Source: Peronospora farinosa
Taxonomy: Eukaryota > Oomycota > Peronosporomycetes > Peronosporales > Peronosporaceae
DNA length: 64,000 nucleotides
Assembly (NCBI GenBank): GCA_947646735.1
Contig: CANTFK010000072.1
Span: 62,001-126,000 of the forward strand
Reading direction: 5' to 3'
Shown in pieces: positions 1 to 10,617 of this stretch. A model generated the notes under the pieces. That model was given only the letters and a program-made list of their open reading frames with translations, was not told where the DNA came from and did not search any database. A program made the position numbers and the translations under genes. Position 1 is the first letter of the stretch. Each line of letters starts with the position of its first letter.

Positions 1-3000
1 TGCGTGGCAACTCCGACCGGACACGTGTTCAGATGGCACTTGCGCATCATGATGCACCCAAGAGCAATCAAAGGGCCCGTAGCAAATCCGTACTCCTCAG
101 CACCAAGCAGAGCAGCAACCATCACATCACGACCGGTTTTTAACTGGCCGTCGGTCTGCAGCTTCACTCGCGAACGAAGATCGTTCAGCACCAGCGTCTG
201 CTGTGTCTCCGCGAGACCCAACTCCCACGGAAGACCACCGTTCTTCACGCCAGTCCACGACGATGCACCAGTGCCACCATCGTGGCCCGACACGGTAATA
301 TGGTCTGACTTAGCCTTCGCCACACCGGCAGCAACCACACCAACTCCGACTTCAGACACTAGCTTCACCGACACTTCTGCCGACGGGTTCGAGTGTTTGA
401 GATCGTGGATCAACTGAGCTAGATCCTCAATCGAATAAATGTCGTGGTGCGGTGGTGGGGAAATAAGACCCACGCCAGGCGTTGTGTGACGCATGGAACC
501 GATGTAGTCGCTGACCTTGTGGCCAGGCAGCTCACCACCCTCACCTGGCTTCGCTCCCTGCGCCATCTTAATTTGCAGTTGGTCCGCGTTAGTCAAGTAG
601 TTCATGGTCACGCCAAATCGGCCTGAAGCCACCTGCTTGATAGCCGAGCGACGAAGATTAGGCGGGTCTCCAGGCTTTGTAAAACGCTTGGAGTCCTCGC
701 CACCTTCACCAGTGTTGCTACGTCCACCAAGGGTGTTCATTGCAATAGCGAGGGCCTCGTGTGTCTCCTGCGAGATACTCCCTAGACTCATAGCGCCCGT
801 GTTGAAGCGCTTCACAATCTCAGCAACACTTTCCATCTCTTCTAGCTTGGGCATCTTGTCCTCGTCGACAAACTTGAAGTCCAAGAGGCCGCGCAGGTTC
901 ACGCGCTTACACAGCTCGTTTGTCTCCTCGACGTACTGCGCGTAGGCTTCGCGCGAGTTCTCGCGAGCAGCAAGCTGTAATGCCACAATATTCTTGGGCG
1001 AGTTGTAGTGCACCTCCGAGTTGTTGCGGAAATGGTAGCTGCCTGGGTTGCGGATCAGAGGGAGCATGTCTGAGTGGAGCGGGTATCCAGCCTGGTGAAA
1101 ACGCGAGATGTCCGTGTATAGCGCCTCGAAGTCCGTGCCCTGGATCCGCGAGTTCGTGCCTTCGAAGCACATGCTAATGATATCGTCGCCCAGACCCACA
1201 GCCTCAAACACCTGCGCTCCTTTGTACGACTGAAGCGTGGAAATGCCCATCTTGGACATGACCTTCAAGATACCTTTGCCAACGGCAGCACGGTACTTGT
1301 CAAAGACCTCCGAGTTTGCCATTTCGATCTTCGAGTGAGCATACAACAGACCTTCGTCGTTCATCTTCTTCAGTGCCATCTCCGCCATGTGGGGACTGAT
1401 AGCGTCAGCGCCAAAGCCCAACAGCGTGCAGAAGTCGTGCACTTCCTTGGCGTCACCACACTCCGTGAACAGGGCTACACTTGTGCGCTGCTGGGTTCGC
1501 AAAAGGTGCTGGTGCACAGCACCAACAGCAAGCAATGACGGCACTGGGTATCGGTTCACACCGGCCAGCTTGTCAGAGAGCACAAGAATGGGTGCCTTTT
1601 CGTTAATGAGTGCATCCGTAGCTTGCTCGCACAGACGATAAAGAGCCTCCACAAGGCCACGGGCGCCGCTGCCAGCAGCAAACGTAGCATCCAGGACCTT
1701 CGGCGTCCAATCCGGGTTGTTGGCGCTTTTTAGAGCATCCATTTCGGCGCTCGACATTACTGGTTGTTCTACCATTAACCGCTTGGCGTGCTTTGCAGTT
1801 GCATCTAGCACATTCGCAGCCGGACCCACAGGGCACATCAAGCTCATAACCAGCTCCTCACGAATGGGGTCGATCGGCGGGTTTGTCACTTGTGCAAACA
1901 ATTGCTTGAAGTACTCAAACGGCAGCTTGGGCTGTTCCGATAGCACGGCGAGCGGCGCGTCGTTTCCCATGCTACCCAGAGGCTCCTTGCCGTATATCCC
2001 CATCGGCATCATAAGCAAGTCCATCGTCTCCGTCGTGAATCCAAACATATTCAAACGGCGGTTTAGCTCGGTATAGTTTGAACGGCGCTTGGACTGAGTC
2101 ACCATATCCTTCTTGACTGCAGTCAGCTCCGACAACGACACAAGATTTTCATCCAACCACTTCTTAAAAGGACGGCTCTCGCTGACAGACTTTTTGACTT
2201 CATCGTCCGACACAATCATACCGCGCTCAAAGTCCACGAGGAACATCTTGCCGGGCTCTAGACGGCGTTTGTACTTGATGTCCTTCTCTGGCAGGTGCTC
2301 GAGCACACCAATTTCACTGGAAAGAAGAACGTGGTCGTCCTTCGTGACGTAGTAACGGCTCGGACGTAAACCATTGCGGTCCAGCGTAGCGCCAATGTAT
2401 TTGCCGTCCGTGAACGCCATCATGGCCGGGCCATCCCACGGCTCCATGAGCAGCGACTGGTACTTGTACATGTCCTTCTTGAGCGGATCAATAAGCGGGT
2501 CGTTCTGCCAAGCCTCAGGGATCATCATCATCATGCCCTCTGGCAACGAACGGTTGCAAGAACTAGCCTTCGTGAGAATCTCCAAGACAGCATCAAAGTT
2601 GCCGGAGTCCGACTTGGAATCTGAGCACACGGGTAGCAGGTCCGACGTACGGTTACCAAAGTACGAACTGTGGAGCGTGCCACCACGGGCGTACATCCAG
2701 TTCTTGTTGCCACGCAACGTGTTAATTTCACCATTGTGACACATGATTCGGTTGGGCTGAGCGCGGTCCCACGATGGGAACGTGTTGGTCGAGAACCGAG
2801 AATGTACGAGCGCCACATACGACGTAAAATCCTTGGCAGACAAGTCATCATAGTACTGAAACAACTGTTCAGGGGTGAGCTGGCCCTTGTATGTAATTGT
2901 ACGATTACTCAGTGAGTTCACGTAAAAATCAGAAAACTTTTTTTCATTCACAGATGTGACAACGTTGCGTAGTCGAAGTAGTTCCTTTTCAAAATCATCT

Positions 3001-3632
3001 CCCGATAGCTTTGGGTTCTCATTTAGCACCATGATCTGCTCAACATGAGGCTCTGAAGCAAGGGACGTAGCTCCCAATGTAGTAGACGTCGTGGGCATGG
3101 CCCTCCATCCTACGACTCTAAGTCCCATAGTTTCAGCCATATCATCAAATGTCTTTTTTGCCAATGGAATGTCGTTGGGTGAGTTCTTGTTGAAAAAGAC
3201 GTTCCCAACTGCATATTTCTCCTTCTCCAAGTCCAGTAACTTGGCTGAGGCACCAAATTCTCCATCAGTAACGACACGCTGGAGAAAATCATGGGGTAAA
3301 GCGACCAACATTCCCGCGCCGTCTCCGGACGCGGGATCACAGCCACAGCCGCCACGATGCGACATGCGGACAAGCATTTCATTGGCCTGGACAACCGTCG
3401 AGCGTGATGGTTTCTTTTTAAGGCTCGCAATCATTCCGACACCGCAACTGTCCTTCTCTTCAAGCTGCCGATAGAGTCCCTTTTGTTCGAAAAGCGCACG
3501 TTTATCAGCCCCTTCGCCCGGGATCGAACGAAAGCTTCGACGCCACCAAGACGACGCATTGGCTACTAATGGGACACGACGGGAGGACGACGATGAGAGC
3601 GAGGCGACGGCTCGGCGATGAATGCGGAACAT
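1..3632 (-). CDS. Glutamate synthase (GOGAT), N-terminal two thirds, cut by window edge
   Basis: The enzyme transfers the glutamine amide nitrogen to 2-oxoglutarate, giving two glutamates, at the centre of ammonium assimilation. The frame is open without introns for 1210 codons from the ATG at 3632. Residues 1-35 are rich in Arg/Ser (starts [11 protein letters not shown]), typical of a mitochondrial presequence. Cys63 in the segment [10 protein letters not shown] is the expected N-terminal nucleophile of the glutaminase (Ntn, GATase-2) domain after processing. The glutaminase motif [11 protein letters not shown] follows, then the central domain, then the FMN/2-oxoglutarate domain from about residue 950 ([23 protein letters not shown]). 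The Fe-S cysteine cluster [17 protein letters not shown] lies at the left edge. The remainder, and whether an NADH-dependent small subunit is fused, lie outside the window. No damage was seen. Confidence 0.97.
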   Translation of the reverse strand, partial: MFRIHRRAVASLSSSSSRRVPLVANASSWWRRSFRSIPGEGADKRALFEQKGLYRQLEEKDSCGVGMIASLKKKPSRSTVVQANEMLVRMSHRGGCGCDPASGDGAGMLVALPHDFLQRVVTDGEFGASAKLLDLEKEKYAVGNVFFNKNSPNDIPLAKKTFDDMAETMGLRVVGWRAMPTTSTTLGATSLASEPHVEQIMVLNENPKLSGDDFEKELLRLRNVVTSVNEKKFSDFYVNSLSNRTITYKGQLTPEQLFQYYDDLSAKDFTSYVALVHSRFSTNTFPSWDRAQPNRIMCHNGEINTLRGNKNWMYARGGTLHSSYFGNRTSDLLPVCSDSKSDSGNFDAVLEILTKASSCNRSLPEGMMMMIPEAWQNDPLIDPLKKDMYKYQSLLMEPWDGPAMMAFTDGKYIGATLDRNGLRPSRYYVTKDDHVLLSSEIGVLEHLPEKDIKYKRRLEPGKMFLVDFERGMIVSDDEVKKSVSESRPFKKWLDENLVSLSELTAVKKDMVTQSKRRSNYTELNRRLNMFGFTTETMDLLMMPMGIYGKEPLGSMGNDAPLAVLSEQPKLPFEYFKQLFAQVTNPPIDPIREELVMSLMCPVGPAANVLDATAKHAKRLMVEQPVMSSAEMDALKSANNPDWTPKVLDATFAAGSGARGLVEALYRLCEQATDALINEKAPILVLSDKLAGVNRYPVPSLLAVGAVHQHLLRTQQRTSVALFTECGDAKEVHDFCTLLGFGADAISPHMAEMALKKMNDEGLLYAHSKIEMANSEVFDKYRAAVGKGILKVMSKMGISTLQSYKGAQVFEAVGLGDDIISMCFEGTNSRIQGTDFEALYTDISRFHQAGYPLHSDMLPLIRNPGSYHFRNNSEVHYNSPKNIVALQLAARENSREAYAQYVEETNELCKRVNLRGLLDFKFVDEDKMPKLEEMESVAEIVKRFNTGAMSLGSISQETHEALAIAMNTLGGRSNTGEGGEDSKRFTKPGDPPNLRRSAIKQVASGRFGVTMNYLTNADQLQIKMAQGAKPGEGGELPGHKVSDYIGSMRHTTPGVGLISPPPHHDIYSIEDLAQLIHDLKHSNPSAEVSVKLVSEVGVGVVAAGVAKAKSDHITVSGHDGGTGASSWTGVKNGGLPWELGLAETQQTLVLNDLRSRVKLQTDGQLKTGRDVMVAALLGAEEYGFATGPLIALGCIMMRKCHLNTCPVGVAT

Positions 3633-4506
3633 GCGAATGCGGAAACGGAGTGATGGTCGCAGCGCAAAATGCGGAATGCGCACCGACGAGAGAAGGTCAA
3701 AACAATTGGGAGTGAAGTAGGCTGAAGTGACGCGAGCAGAAACGAGTCGTGTAGATGAGACTAACCAATGAGAAGACGTGGATCTTGCCCTTTCTATATG
3801 TATGGAAATTGTCAATTCTGTTAATGGTCTCCACCATTCGTTTTTACAGTCTTCTGTGCAGTTGTAGCCATTTCATTCGTGATGGGCTGTGTAAGTCTCT
3901 AGTAACCTTTTGACGTAAGCAGCAAATCAATCAGCAGATCGATCCGTAGTAAGCAAGGAAATGGCAACTGTAGCGACTTGTATTGCATCATGCGTCATGA
4001 TGAGAGCAATGATTTGCAGCAAGATATTGGCTGAGTCCTGGTTGAGTTGATGGGCAGAGGGTCAATTTTTTTCGGTCGTGTCACGTTGTAAAGCGGTTCC
4101 ACTTGTCACAGCTTCAAGCGCAAGAAGTGCGACAAGCGATGGAGATTTGCTCTGTAGTTGCAGTTGTAGCGCCTGAGATCGTCAAACGGGTTTGCTGGTC
4201 AAGTGTTGTCCTCAAAAGGACAGACATGACGTTGACTATGCACAGCAGAAGAATCAGGAATCTCGTGCGCAATGGCTGCATGACACTCAACCGTTGGCAG
4301 GTGACTCCAGTACATGCAAAAGGATTTGGTCATTTCAGACGCTTTGATTCACCGCATGTGACAGTCGAGTGCCTTGTCTACGTTTAGCTTGGCGTTGGCC
4401 ATCCATCGCTCCGTCTATCATTTACCGATCGATGGGGATGCAAGACCAGCGAACGACCCGCTTGTTCAAGTTGCAACTGCAAGTCTGGGAGGACACGGAC
4501 ACACTC
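3633..4506. other. Intergenic, upstream region of glutamate synthase
   Basis: The glutamate synthase promoter should lie next to 3632. No open frame here looks coding, and I recognise no repeat or RNA gene. Confidence 0.5.
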
Positions 4507-5215
4507 TTACGTAATACCACATCTGGGTATGCTACAGAGTAGCAACCCATCACTTAAATCTGTACTTCCTGGGGCGCGATATGGACTCGACATGCAAAAG
4601 ACATGTGACCGTCGCCAGCGGACATGAAAGACTCCTCCATATCTTTGAGACTGCGTCGAAGCATCCAAGTCTTGGGCGTACATCATCACGCAGTAAACGC
4701 GATCGAAAGTATCATCCGACCAAATGGTCTTGTACAAACAAGCAGCGTTATCGCGCGCGGCACCGGAGCTTTCCTCCGAGAGTGTGGACAGATATCAACC
4801 ACATGTTCCCAGACAAAGCTGACATCGTTGGACGGGCCTGGACAAGAATAGGTGGATAGCGTGCTACGTTTGCGGGACCATGCTCTCGATTCAGCGGAAC
4901 AGAAGTATCCATAAGCAGGAAAGTGCGTCCACGGAGCAAGAGGTAGCGGAAGTCAAACAAGTCCTTCTGCGCCAACTTCAAGCGGTCGCTATTAAGGAAC
5001 AACGAAGAGATAGGGATCCGAGCACTGGAGTCTACCTCCGCCTAGCAGCGAAAATGTTCCAAGACACGATCGTCAATCAACAGCCGGCACTGCATATCCC
5101 TCGTAATCGACAGAAGACATCGCCTGGATTACTGACATGGCTGAAGACTTTCCAGACAACTTGCAAACCATAATTGGTAACAAGACAATCGGTTTCCACA
5201 AAAAAAGCTGCAACT
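4507..5215 (-). pseudogene. Decayed coding relic of unknown family
   Basis: On the minus strand, protein-like segments occur in several frames broken by stops, for example CRLLIDDRVLEHF, KDLFDFRYLLLRGRTFLLMD and TFDRVYCVMMYAQDLDAS. They read as a gene that has collected frameshifts and stops. The part from about 4910 to 5215 recurs, more decayed and with an internal deletion, at 39415-39665. That shows it is a dispersed or duplicated sequence and not a chance open frame. I do not recognise the family. It could be a dead gene or part of an unrecognised mobile element. Confidence 0.4.
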
Positions 5216-5891
5216 ACAAGAAACAACGACGTCGTGCCCAAACACGCCCAGCGGGGTCGGTGTGGTGTTCAGGTGTCTGTAGAGCAGCATGGAGGTTCCA
5301 CTCTTTCGAAATTGGTCATAGTGTTGTTTTCCTAGTGAACACAATCACATGCACTTCAGATTTCAATACCAAACACATTACAAAGAACTTCTTCGTCTGG
5401 ACGATGTTTTCGTGTCATACCTCTTGCCGTACAGCCTAAATTTTTCCACGACGAGTTATAGAAAATGTCGTCCAGTACAAGATGACATGCATCGCCGCAA
5501 CTTCTTGCTCCATTTATCTCAATCACAGTATCCTGATAGCGATCGCGTCGTTAGCAGTCTCCAGTCTTGTATTGGTATAAGGACGTTCTCCATAACCATG
5601 TTGTACGGCTATTGTCCGTCGCTCACCATACCCTTTACCTGTTCGTCATGTTCGAGAGGGATGCTTGCGGATGCCTGTGTGGTTCACTAGAGTTCATAGC
5701 GCTCCTCGTTCAAGCTCATCCCATTTTATTCTCAGTTACAATTGAAGTCAAGTTCTTCTCAACTACAACGAAAGCGAAATCTGTGAGTCTCATGATGGCC
5801 CAACGGAGGAAACCATATCGGAAGAGGGCGGTTCTAAAAAACGGGACCAGGTCCTGTAACCCAATTGTAATCTCAAACCTACCTCACAGTC
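5216..5891. other. Intergenic, 3' side of the first glycosyltransferase
   Basis: There are only short, overlapping frames in several phases. One (5567-5690, +) looks mildly protein-like (LHNHVVRLLSVAHHTLYLFV) but has no partner segments. I see no supported feature. Confidence 0.4.
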
Positions 5892-7646
5892 TTAAGCGCC
5901 TTGATGCTTGGCCTTGGCAGTGGCATTAACAGCTTTTTTTCCTTCAATGTCGCTTACTCGTGTGCCGTCGATACGTGCCGCTTCTTGCACCAAGTCCAGC
6001 AATCGCTGCTCGAGACCAGCAAACGGTAGCTTGTCGATGGCCTTGACCGTGAAAGCATTCTCGTAATGACTATCCTTGCCATAGCATAGTTTAAAACTGG
6101 GAAAATACTGACCGCCGCTGATGCCCTGCACTTTATACTCGTCCAGGTGCACCTCGTTCATGCGAAATTCCTGCAAGTGAGTCCAAACCTTTCTGTAAGT
6201 ATCGCTTGATAGCTTATTATGGTTGCGATGTAGAAACAAAACATCACGCTCCAGGTCATGCTGCGCCATAGTGACCCCACAGAAAATACTCTTGTCAGCC
6301 AGTTTGAGGCCTGCTGAACCGGGTGGAGTATCAATCATGTGAAAGACGCTATTCGTCTTTAGCCACGCAAACCGATATAAGTCCTTATCTCCCCAAATAA
6401 GACGCAGACGCAGAAAGATGTCGGGGTGGAATCCATAATACATTAGCACATTGAGCGCTTTCTGATGCACAGTCCGGTCGATCATAACCTGTCCTGACTC
6501 CTGCTCAAACATATCCACAGGCTGCAAATGAAAGATCTCCCACACGAAACTATTGGAATGGATATTGAACATGGAATTCTTAAAATGCCAGAAGTCGGGC
6601 CAGAAAATAGCACCCTTATTTTGAAACTGCGGCGTGTCAAAGAGATACGTCGGGTCACGCACTGCAAAATTATCGGCATCCAAAAACAGCACTTGATCGA
6701 ATGCGCTATAGTAAATCGCATACGGCTTTGTAAAAAACCTAACAGCTCGTGGATCTCGAATTTCCCGCATGTACGTTCCATATCGTCCAGCCAATTCACG
6801 AAGCAACGGGTGCACTACATTTACCTCCGAGCGCTTATACCACAACTCAATTGGCAAAGTGCAGCCCATATCTCGCAACGATTTCACCGATGCGTACACA
6901 CTTTGCAGCAACTTTTTATAAATGACAATTGTAATTCCTCGTTTGTACGAAGAAGGCCGAGTCAAAGCAATCTGCCCTTCTTTTTGAAAATCCTTATCAC
7001 TCATATCTCCCTGTGCTTGCTCAAACTTCTCATTCATCGCGATAGTTGCACGTACTTGATCGTCAACCAACTGCTGTCGACAATTGGCCAGTGAGAAGTT
7101 CAAATCATGTACATACTCGGTAGCAAGACGTCCGTAGTCCAATAAACTCGCAAATTCCTCGCATTTAAACTTCACATTCACACGAAGAGAATTACAGTGC
7201 ATCTTCATCACGTGACGCACTTGACCCGTCATTTTATGTCGTAGCTCACAAAATCCACTGTCTCCACGACGTACAACGACGTGACAGGCTCTGTCATGAC
7301 TGGGATCAGGTCTTCCATCAGGAGAACATTGTCGTCGAGCTTTCCAGCCTACACACTCATAGCTGCTTACCCACTCGTTCTCAATCTCATAATCAGGTGT
7401 TTTCTTGTCGTTCATACTGTTGTTCTTGCTGCGTAAATTGTGTACTGAGAGACGTGGGGGCAGCTGTAGATCTCCATACTGGACAAGTGATGTGATACTA
7501 ATCAGGCCGATAGTACAGCTCATGACAATGAATAAGAACAAACCATACATCGTCTTCGGATACGTACGATTACCATTGCAGAGGCGGTGTTTAGTGTCCT
7601 TTTTGTCTTTACATTGTGTCGCGTGGGTGGACGCTACATGTGTCAT
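5892..7646 (-). CDS. GT71-like (MNN1-type) glycosyltransferase, type II membrane protein
   Basis: A single exon of 584 residues. A short cytoplasmic tail is followed by one membrane segment at about residues 33-55 (MYGLFLFIVMSCTIGLISIT), the type II topology of Golgi glycosyltransferases. A Cys-rich stem/luminal module follows (about 97-175: YECVGW, CELRHK, MHCNSLR, FKCEEF). The catalytic region at about 235-520 contains LPIELWYKRSE and the metal/nucleotide-sugar DxD motif in FLDADNFAVRDP (Asp323-Ala-Asp325), then GAIFWPDFW. These motifs match the alpha-mannosyltransferase family of fungal MNN1 proteins (GT71). Donor and acceptor cannot be read from sequence; mannose transfer to secretory glycans is inferred from the family. 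It lies in tandem, same strand, with a paralogue at 7965-9854, so the pair arose by tandem duplication. Confidence 0.88.
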   Translation of the reverse strand: MTHVASTHATQCKDKKDTKHRLCNGNRTYPKTMYGLFLFIVMSCTIGLISITSLVQYGDLQLPPRLSVHNLRSKNNSMNDKKTPDYEIENEWVSSYECVGWKARRQCSPDGRPDPSHDRACHVVVRRGDSGFCELRHKMTGQVRHVMKMHCNSLRVNVKFKCEEFASLLDYGRLATEYVHDLNFSLANCRQQLVDDQVRATIAMNEKFEQAQGDMSDKDFQKEGQIALTRPSSYKRGITIVIYKKLLQSVYASVKSLRDMGCTLPIELWYKRSEVNVVHPLLRELAGRYGTYMREIRDPRAVRFFTKPYAIYYSAFDQVLFLDADNFAVRDPTYLFDTPQFQNKGAIFWPDFWHFKNSMFNIHSNSFVWEIFHLQPVDMFEQESGQVMIDRTVHQKALNVLMYYGFHPDIFLRLRLIWGDKDLYRFAWLKTNSVFHMIDTPPGSAGLKLADKSIFCGVTMAQHDLERDVLFLHRNHNKLSSDTYRKVWTHLQEFRMNEVHLDEYKVQGISGGQYFPSFKLCYGKDSHYENAFTVKAIDKLPFAGLEQRLLDLVQEAARIDGTRVSDIEGKKAVNATAKAKHQGA

Positions 7647-7964
7647 GGGGAGTGTGTCAACTTTATGAATTTAGTGGGAATGGTAGCTGCTACATTTAGA
7701 CATTATACCGGTATTTTTGTCACGTCGTCGCATGATACCCCGTACCTATTGAATGCAAACTTAACAACACGATTGGGCGTTTTGACCCGTACAAAACAAA
7801 AAAACCTAAATTGAAATTAACATCAACTGCGTAATGTGATAGTAATGTTTGCCAATGATTTGTGAATTTCTCTAAAAACATTTTTTTGTATTGTCTCGGT
7901 AGATTCTATAGTCATCATCTACATATATACTAAGAAAAAATAAACCTCTTTGACAATTCTTCGT
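7647..7964. other. Short AT-rich spacer between tandem glycosyltransferase genes
   Basis: The spacer is 318 bp, enough for the terminator of the upstream gene and the promoter of the next. I see no gene in it. Confidence 0.5.
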
Positions 7965-9854
7965 CTATGTCTCACCCGTCGCCAATATAATTTCAGTCAC
8001 TGGTGCTTGTTCTTGTGCCGGCCAACTTGCATTTCCTTCCTTATAGCTACTAAGCCGAAGAACATCAGCACCCGCAGTAGCAAATCGAAGAAGATCAGTC
8101 TCGAGGTTCTTGAACGAAAATGCGCTCATTGGTTTGAGCGTAAAGAGCTTTTCATAGTTGACATCTTTCCCAAAGCATCGTTTAAACTGTGGAAACGCTT
8201 TGCCACCATTTGCACCACGTATTTTGTAATCGAAAAGCGACGAAGTGCGCTTAAACTGCTGAATATGAGTCCACAAAAGCTGGTTGTTGTCGGTTGTAAG
8301 CTTCTGCGTATTACGATGGAGAAACAGCACGCGTCCACTTGGATCGTGTTGTACCATGGTGACCCCGCAAAATAGATCATAGTCGGCATGTTTCGTACCA
8401 GCGGAGCCAGGCGGTCCCGGTATCATGTAGAACGAGCTATTGGACTTGAGCCATGCAAATCGAAACAAATCCTTGTCACCCCATACAAGTTGCATCGTTT
8501 CGTAAGTTCGAGGAAGAGAAAAACCATAGTACATGAGCACGTTCAAGGCCTTGTAATGCATTCGTCGATTGATCAATACTTGGCCGCTTTCCTGTTCAAA
8601 CATGTCCACATAGTCCAGTCCGAAAAATTCCCAGACGTAGCTATGCTTTTGAACGTTGAAAATTGTATTGCTTGGTTTCCAAAAGTCGGGCCAGAAGATC
8701 GCACCAGTCTCTAAGAATTCATGCGTGTCGAATAAATAGTTGGGATCACGCACTGCAAAGTTATCAGCGTCCAGCAGCAAAACATTGTCAAAGGCACTGT
8801 AAAAGATTGCATAAAGCTTTGTGTAAAAGCCTGTCGCCAGCGGGTCATCAATCACACGCAGGGATACATTCAACTCCTCGACCATAAGCTGCAGTAGTGG
8901 GTGCTCTACGTTCGTCTCCGACGTCTTGTACCACATCTCAATCGGCAGCATGCATCCCAAAGCGCGCAGCGAGCGCACACTCGCATATGCTCCTAGTAGC
9001 ACTGATTCGTAGATTACAAACACAATTGCCCGATCAAATGACATTCCAAACTGTTCGACAAACTGTTCGACAGTCTCATTGCTCATTCCATCATTTTCAA
9101 GTGATTGTTTTGGCGTGTTGGACAACTGATTCGTTGTTCGGAGCACCTCTTGATTATGTGCGAGCGAGAAATTCGAGTCATGTATATAGTCCGTCGACAG
9201 GATACTGTAACTCAGTAGACTTGGAAACATATTGCAGTTAAAGTGCACGGCTGGTCTCAACGAGTCACAGCGCATTGCCAGTACTTGAGTCACCTCCTTT
9301 GTGTGTATATTACGCACTTCACAATAGCCTGATACTCCATTCGGAATCATTGCACTGCAATTCTTATCATTTTCGTCCTCCCGTTCTCCCAACGGCGTGC
9401 ACTTGGCCGTCTGTCTCCACCCAATGCACTCGTAATCACTAAGATTACTCAACGTTTGTCTCATTTTTTGATTATTTATATTGATATCGACTGGAGCTGT
9501 AAACATGTGCGAGAGTCGCTCGAGTTTCGTCAGCATCTGATTCTCCTTCCACGTTGCAAAAAAACTTTGTGTAGAGCTTTCTCCACTGCTTCCTTTCTTC
9601 TTTGACATGGTCTCATTCTGTACCATGAAGCCCAATACAATAAGACACATCATACCAATCCCAAATGTGATGATAAATAGCCTCCAATACACATTCCACT
9701 TGCGACTTTTCACTTGAAAAAATTTCTTCCTCTTTTTTACAGGTGACGCTTCATCAATAGTACGGCTTGGAATTGTACGTTTAGCAAATATCTTTCGACG
9801 TTCACTTCCTCCACTTATGTAAATAGGAAGCAGTGTCCTCTTGCGTTCGACCAT
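7965..9854 (-). CDS. GT71-like (MNN1-type) glycosyltransferase, paralogue of the neighbour
   Basis: A single exon of 629 residues with the same design as 5892-7646. The cytoplasmic tail is longer and Lys/Arg-rich (about 1-55). One membrane segment lies at about 57-77 (ending GMMCLIVLGFMVQ), followed by the same Cys-rich module (YECIGWRQTAKC, GYCEVRN, MRCDSLR, FNCNMF). The catalytic region has LPIEMWYKTSE, the DxD motif LLLDADNFAVRDP (Asp362-Ala-Asp364), AIFWPDFW and DMFEQESGQVLI. It is clearly homologous to its neighbour over the luminal part but diverged in tail and stem, so the duplication is old. Further relics of the family lie at 14425-14580 and 19110-19348. Predicted to act in the Golgi on secreted or cell-surface glycoproteins; substrate unknown. 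Confidence 0.88.
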   Translation of the reverse strand: MVERKRTLLPIYISGGSERRKIFAKRTIPSRTIDEASPVKKRKKFFQVKSRKWNVYWRLFIITFGIGMMCLIVLGFMVQNETMSKKKGSSGESSTQSFFATWKENQMLTKLERLSHMFTAPVDININNQKMRQTLSNLSDYECIGWRQTAKCTPLGEREDENDKNCSAMIPNGVSGYCEVRNIHTKEVTQVLAMRCDSLRPAVHFNCNMFPSLLSYSILSTDYIHDSNFSLAHNQEVLRTTNQLSNTPKQSLENDGMSNETVEQFVEQFGMSFDRAIVFVIYESVLLGAYASVRSLRALGCMLPIEMWYKTSETNVEHPLLQLMVEELNVSLRVIDDPLATGFYTKLYAIFYSAFDNVLLLDADNFAVRDPNYLFDTHEFLETGAIFWPDFWKPSNTIFNVQKHSYVWEFFGLDYVDMFEQESGQVLINRRMHYKALNVLMYYGFSLPRTYETMQLVWGDKDLFRFAWLKSNSSFYMIPGPPGSAGTKHADYDLFCGVTMVQHDPSGRVLFLHRNTQKLTTDNNQLLWTHIQQFKRTSSLFDYKIRGANGGKAFPQFKRCFGKDVNYEKLFTLKPMSAFSFKNLETDLLRFATAGADVLRLSSYKEGNASWPAQEQAPVTEIILATGET

Positions 9855-10617
9855 GACGTTATAATTTAATTTCCAATAAATTAAATTAAAATTTCCACGT
9901 CTTGGTTAAGAAATGTTTTGGGTACGTGAACGTCAATACGAAAGTGGCTCGTATGTGTTTTTCTAACAATGAGACACTAAGTTGCACAAAGATATCGTGT
10001 TCTATTTAAAAAACAATTCGACCTTCAAAAAAAGACTTCATGCTTTTATATTTTCTAAGAAACAAATATATGTAAAGTCGACTCCTGAACTTAAACTTTA
10101 GAATAAATTCAGAAAAAAGTTGGAATGAAGCAGTTAAACCTAGCGATGTACTACCTGTAACTGTAGAATATAGACATGCTTACGAATGCGTTAATAAGTA
10201 GGACCTTGATGTTGTTACGAGGAAATGATAAAGTAGTTCAGCGTTACATTGATGATCTGTATGTAATGCAAGTCCAGATTGCAACAAACAGTTGTACATT
10301 TACTCAGGCTAAAGCATTAGTAAGTGAGGTAGTCACCATAGCGATGGTGATATCCATGACAACGGAATGAATACCAAGGAGTGATGCTGAGATACATGAA
10401 GGAGCTGACGGCGTCTATATGAAGATATGTGCTAGTAAGGTATTGCCGTTCGACGTGGCTTCGACAGGAACAACTAAGTGGTTTAAAATGGCATCAAGAT
10501 TTACGTCAAGACACAAGAAGATGAATTTTCGAATTGACACGAGTTCCACGTAAATAAAAAATAAGGAGGTTCCTGCTACTGCAACCATTCGCCACCGCCA
10601 GATGCATTACCATCACC
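9855..10617. other. AT-rich intergenic region
   Basis: Contains the promoter side of the glycosyltransferase ending at 9854 and the 3' side of the macro-domain gene. A 64-codon frame at 10176-10370 has no recognisable features. Nothing else is supported. Confidence 0.5.

Noticed and set aside
10176..10370. 64-codon frame in the intergenic region
   Set aside because: Short, no motifs, in AT-rich noncoding sequence.
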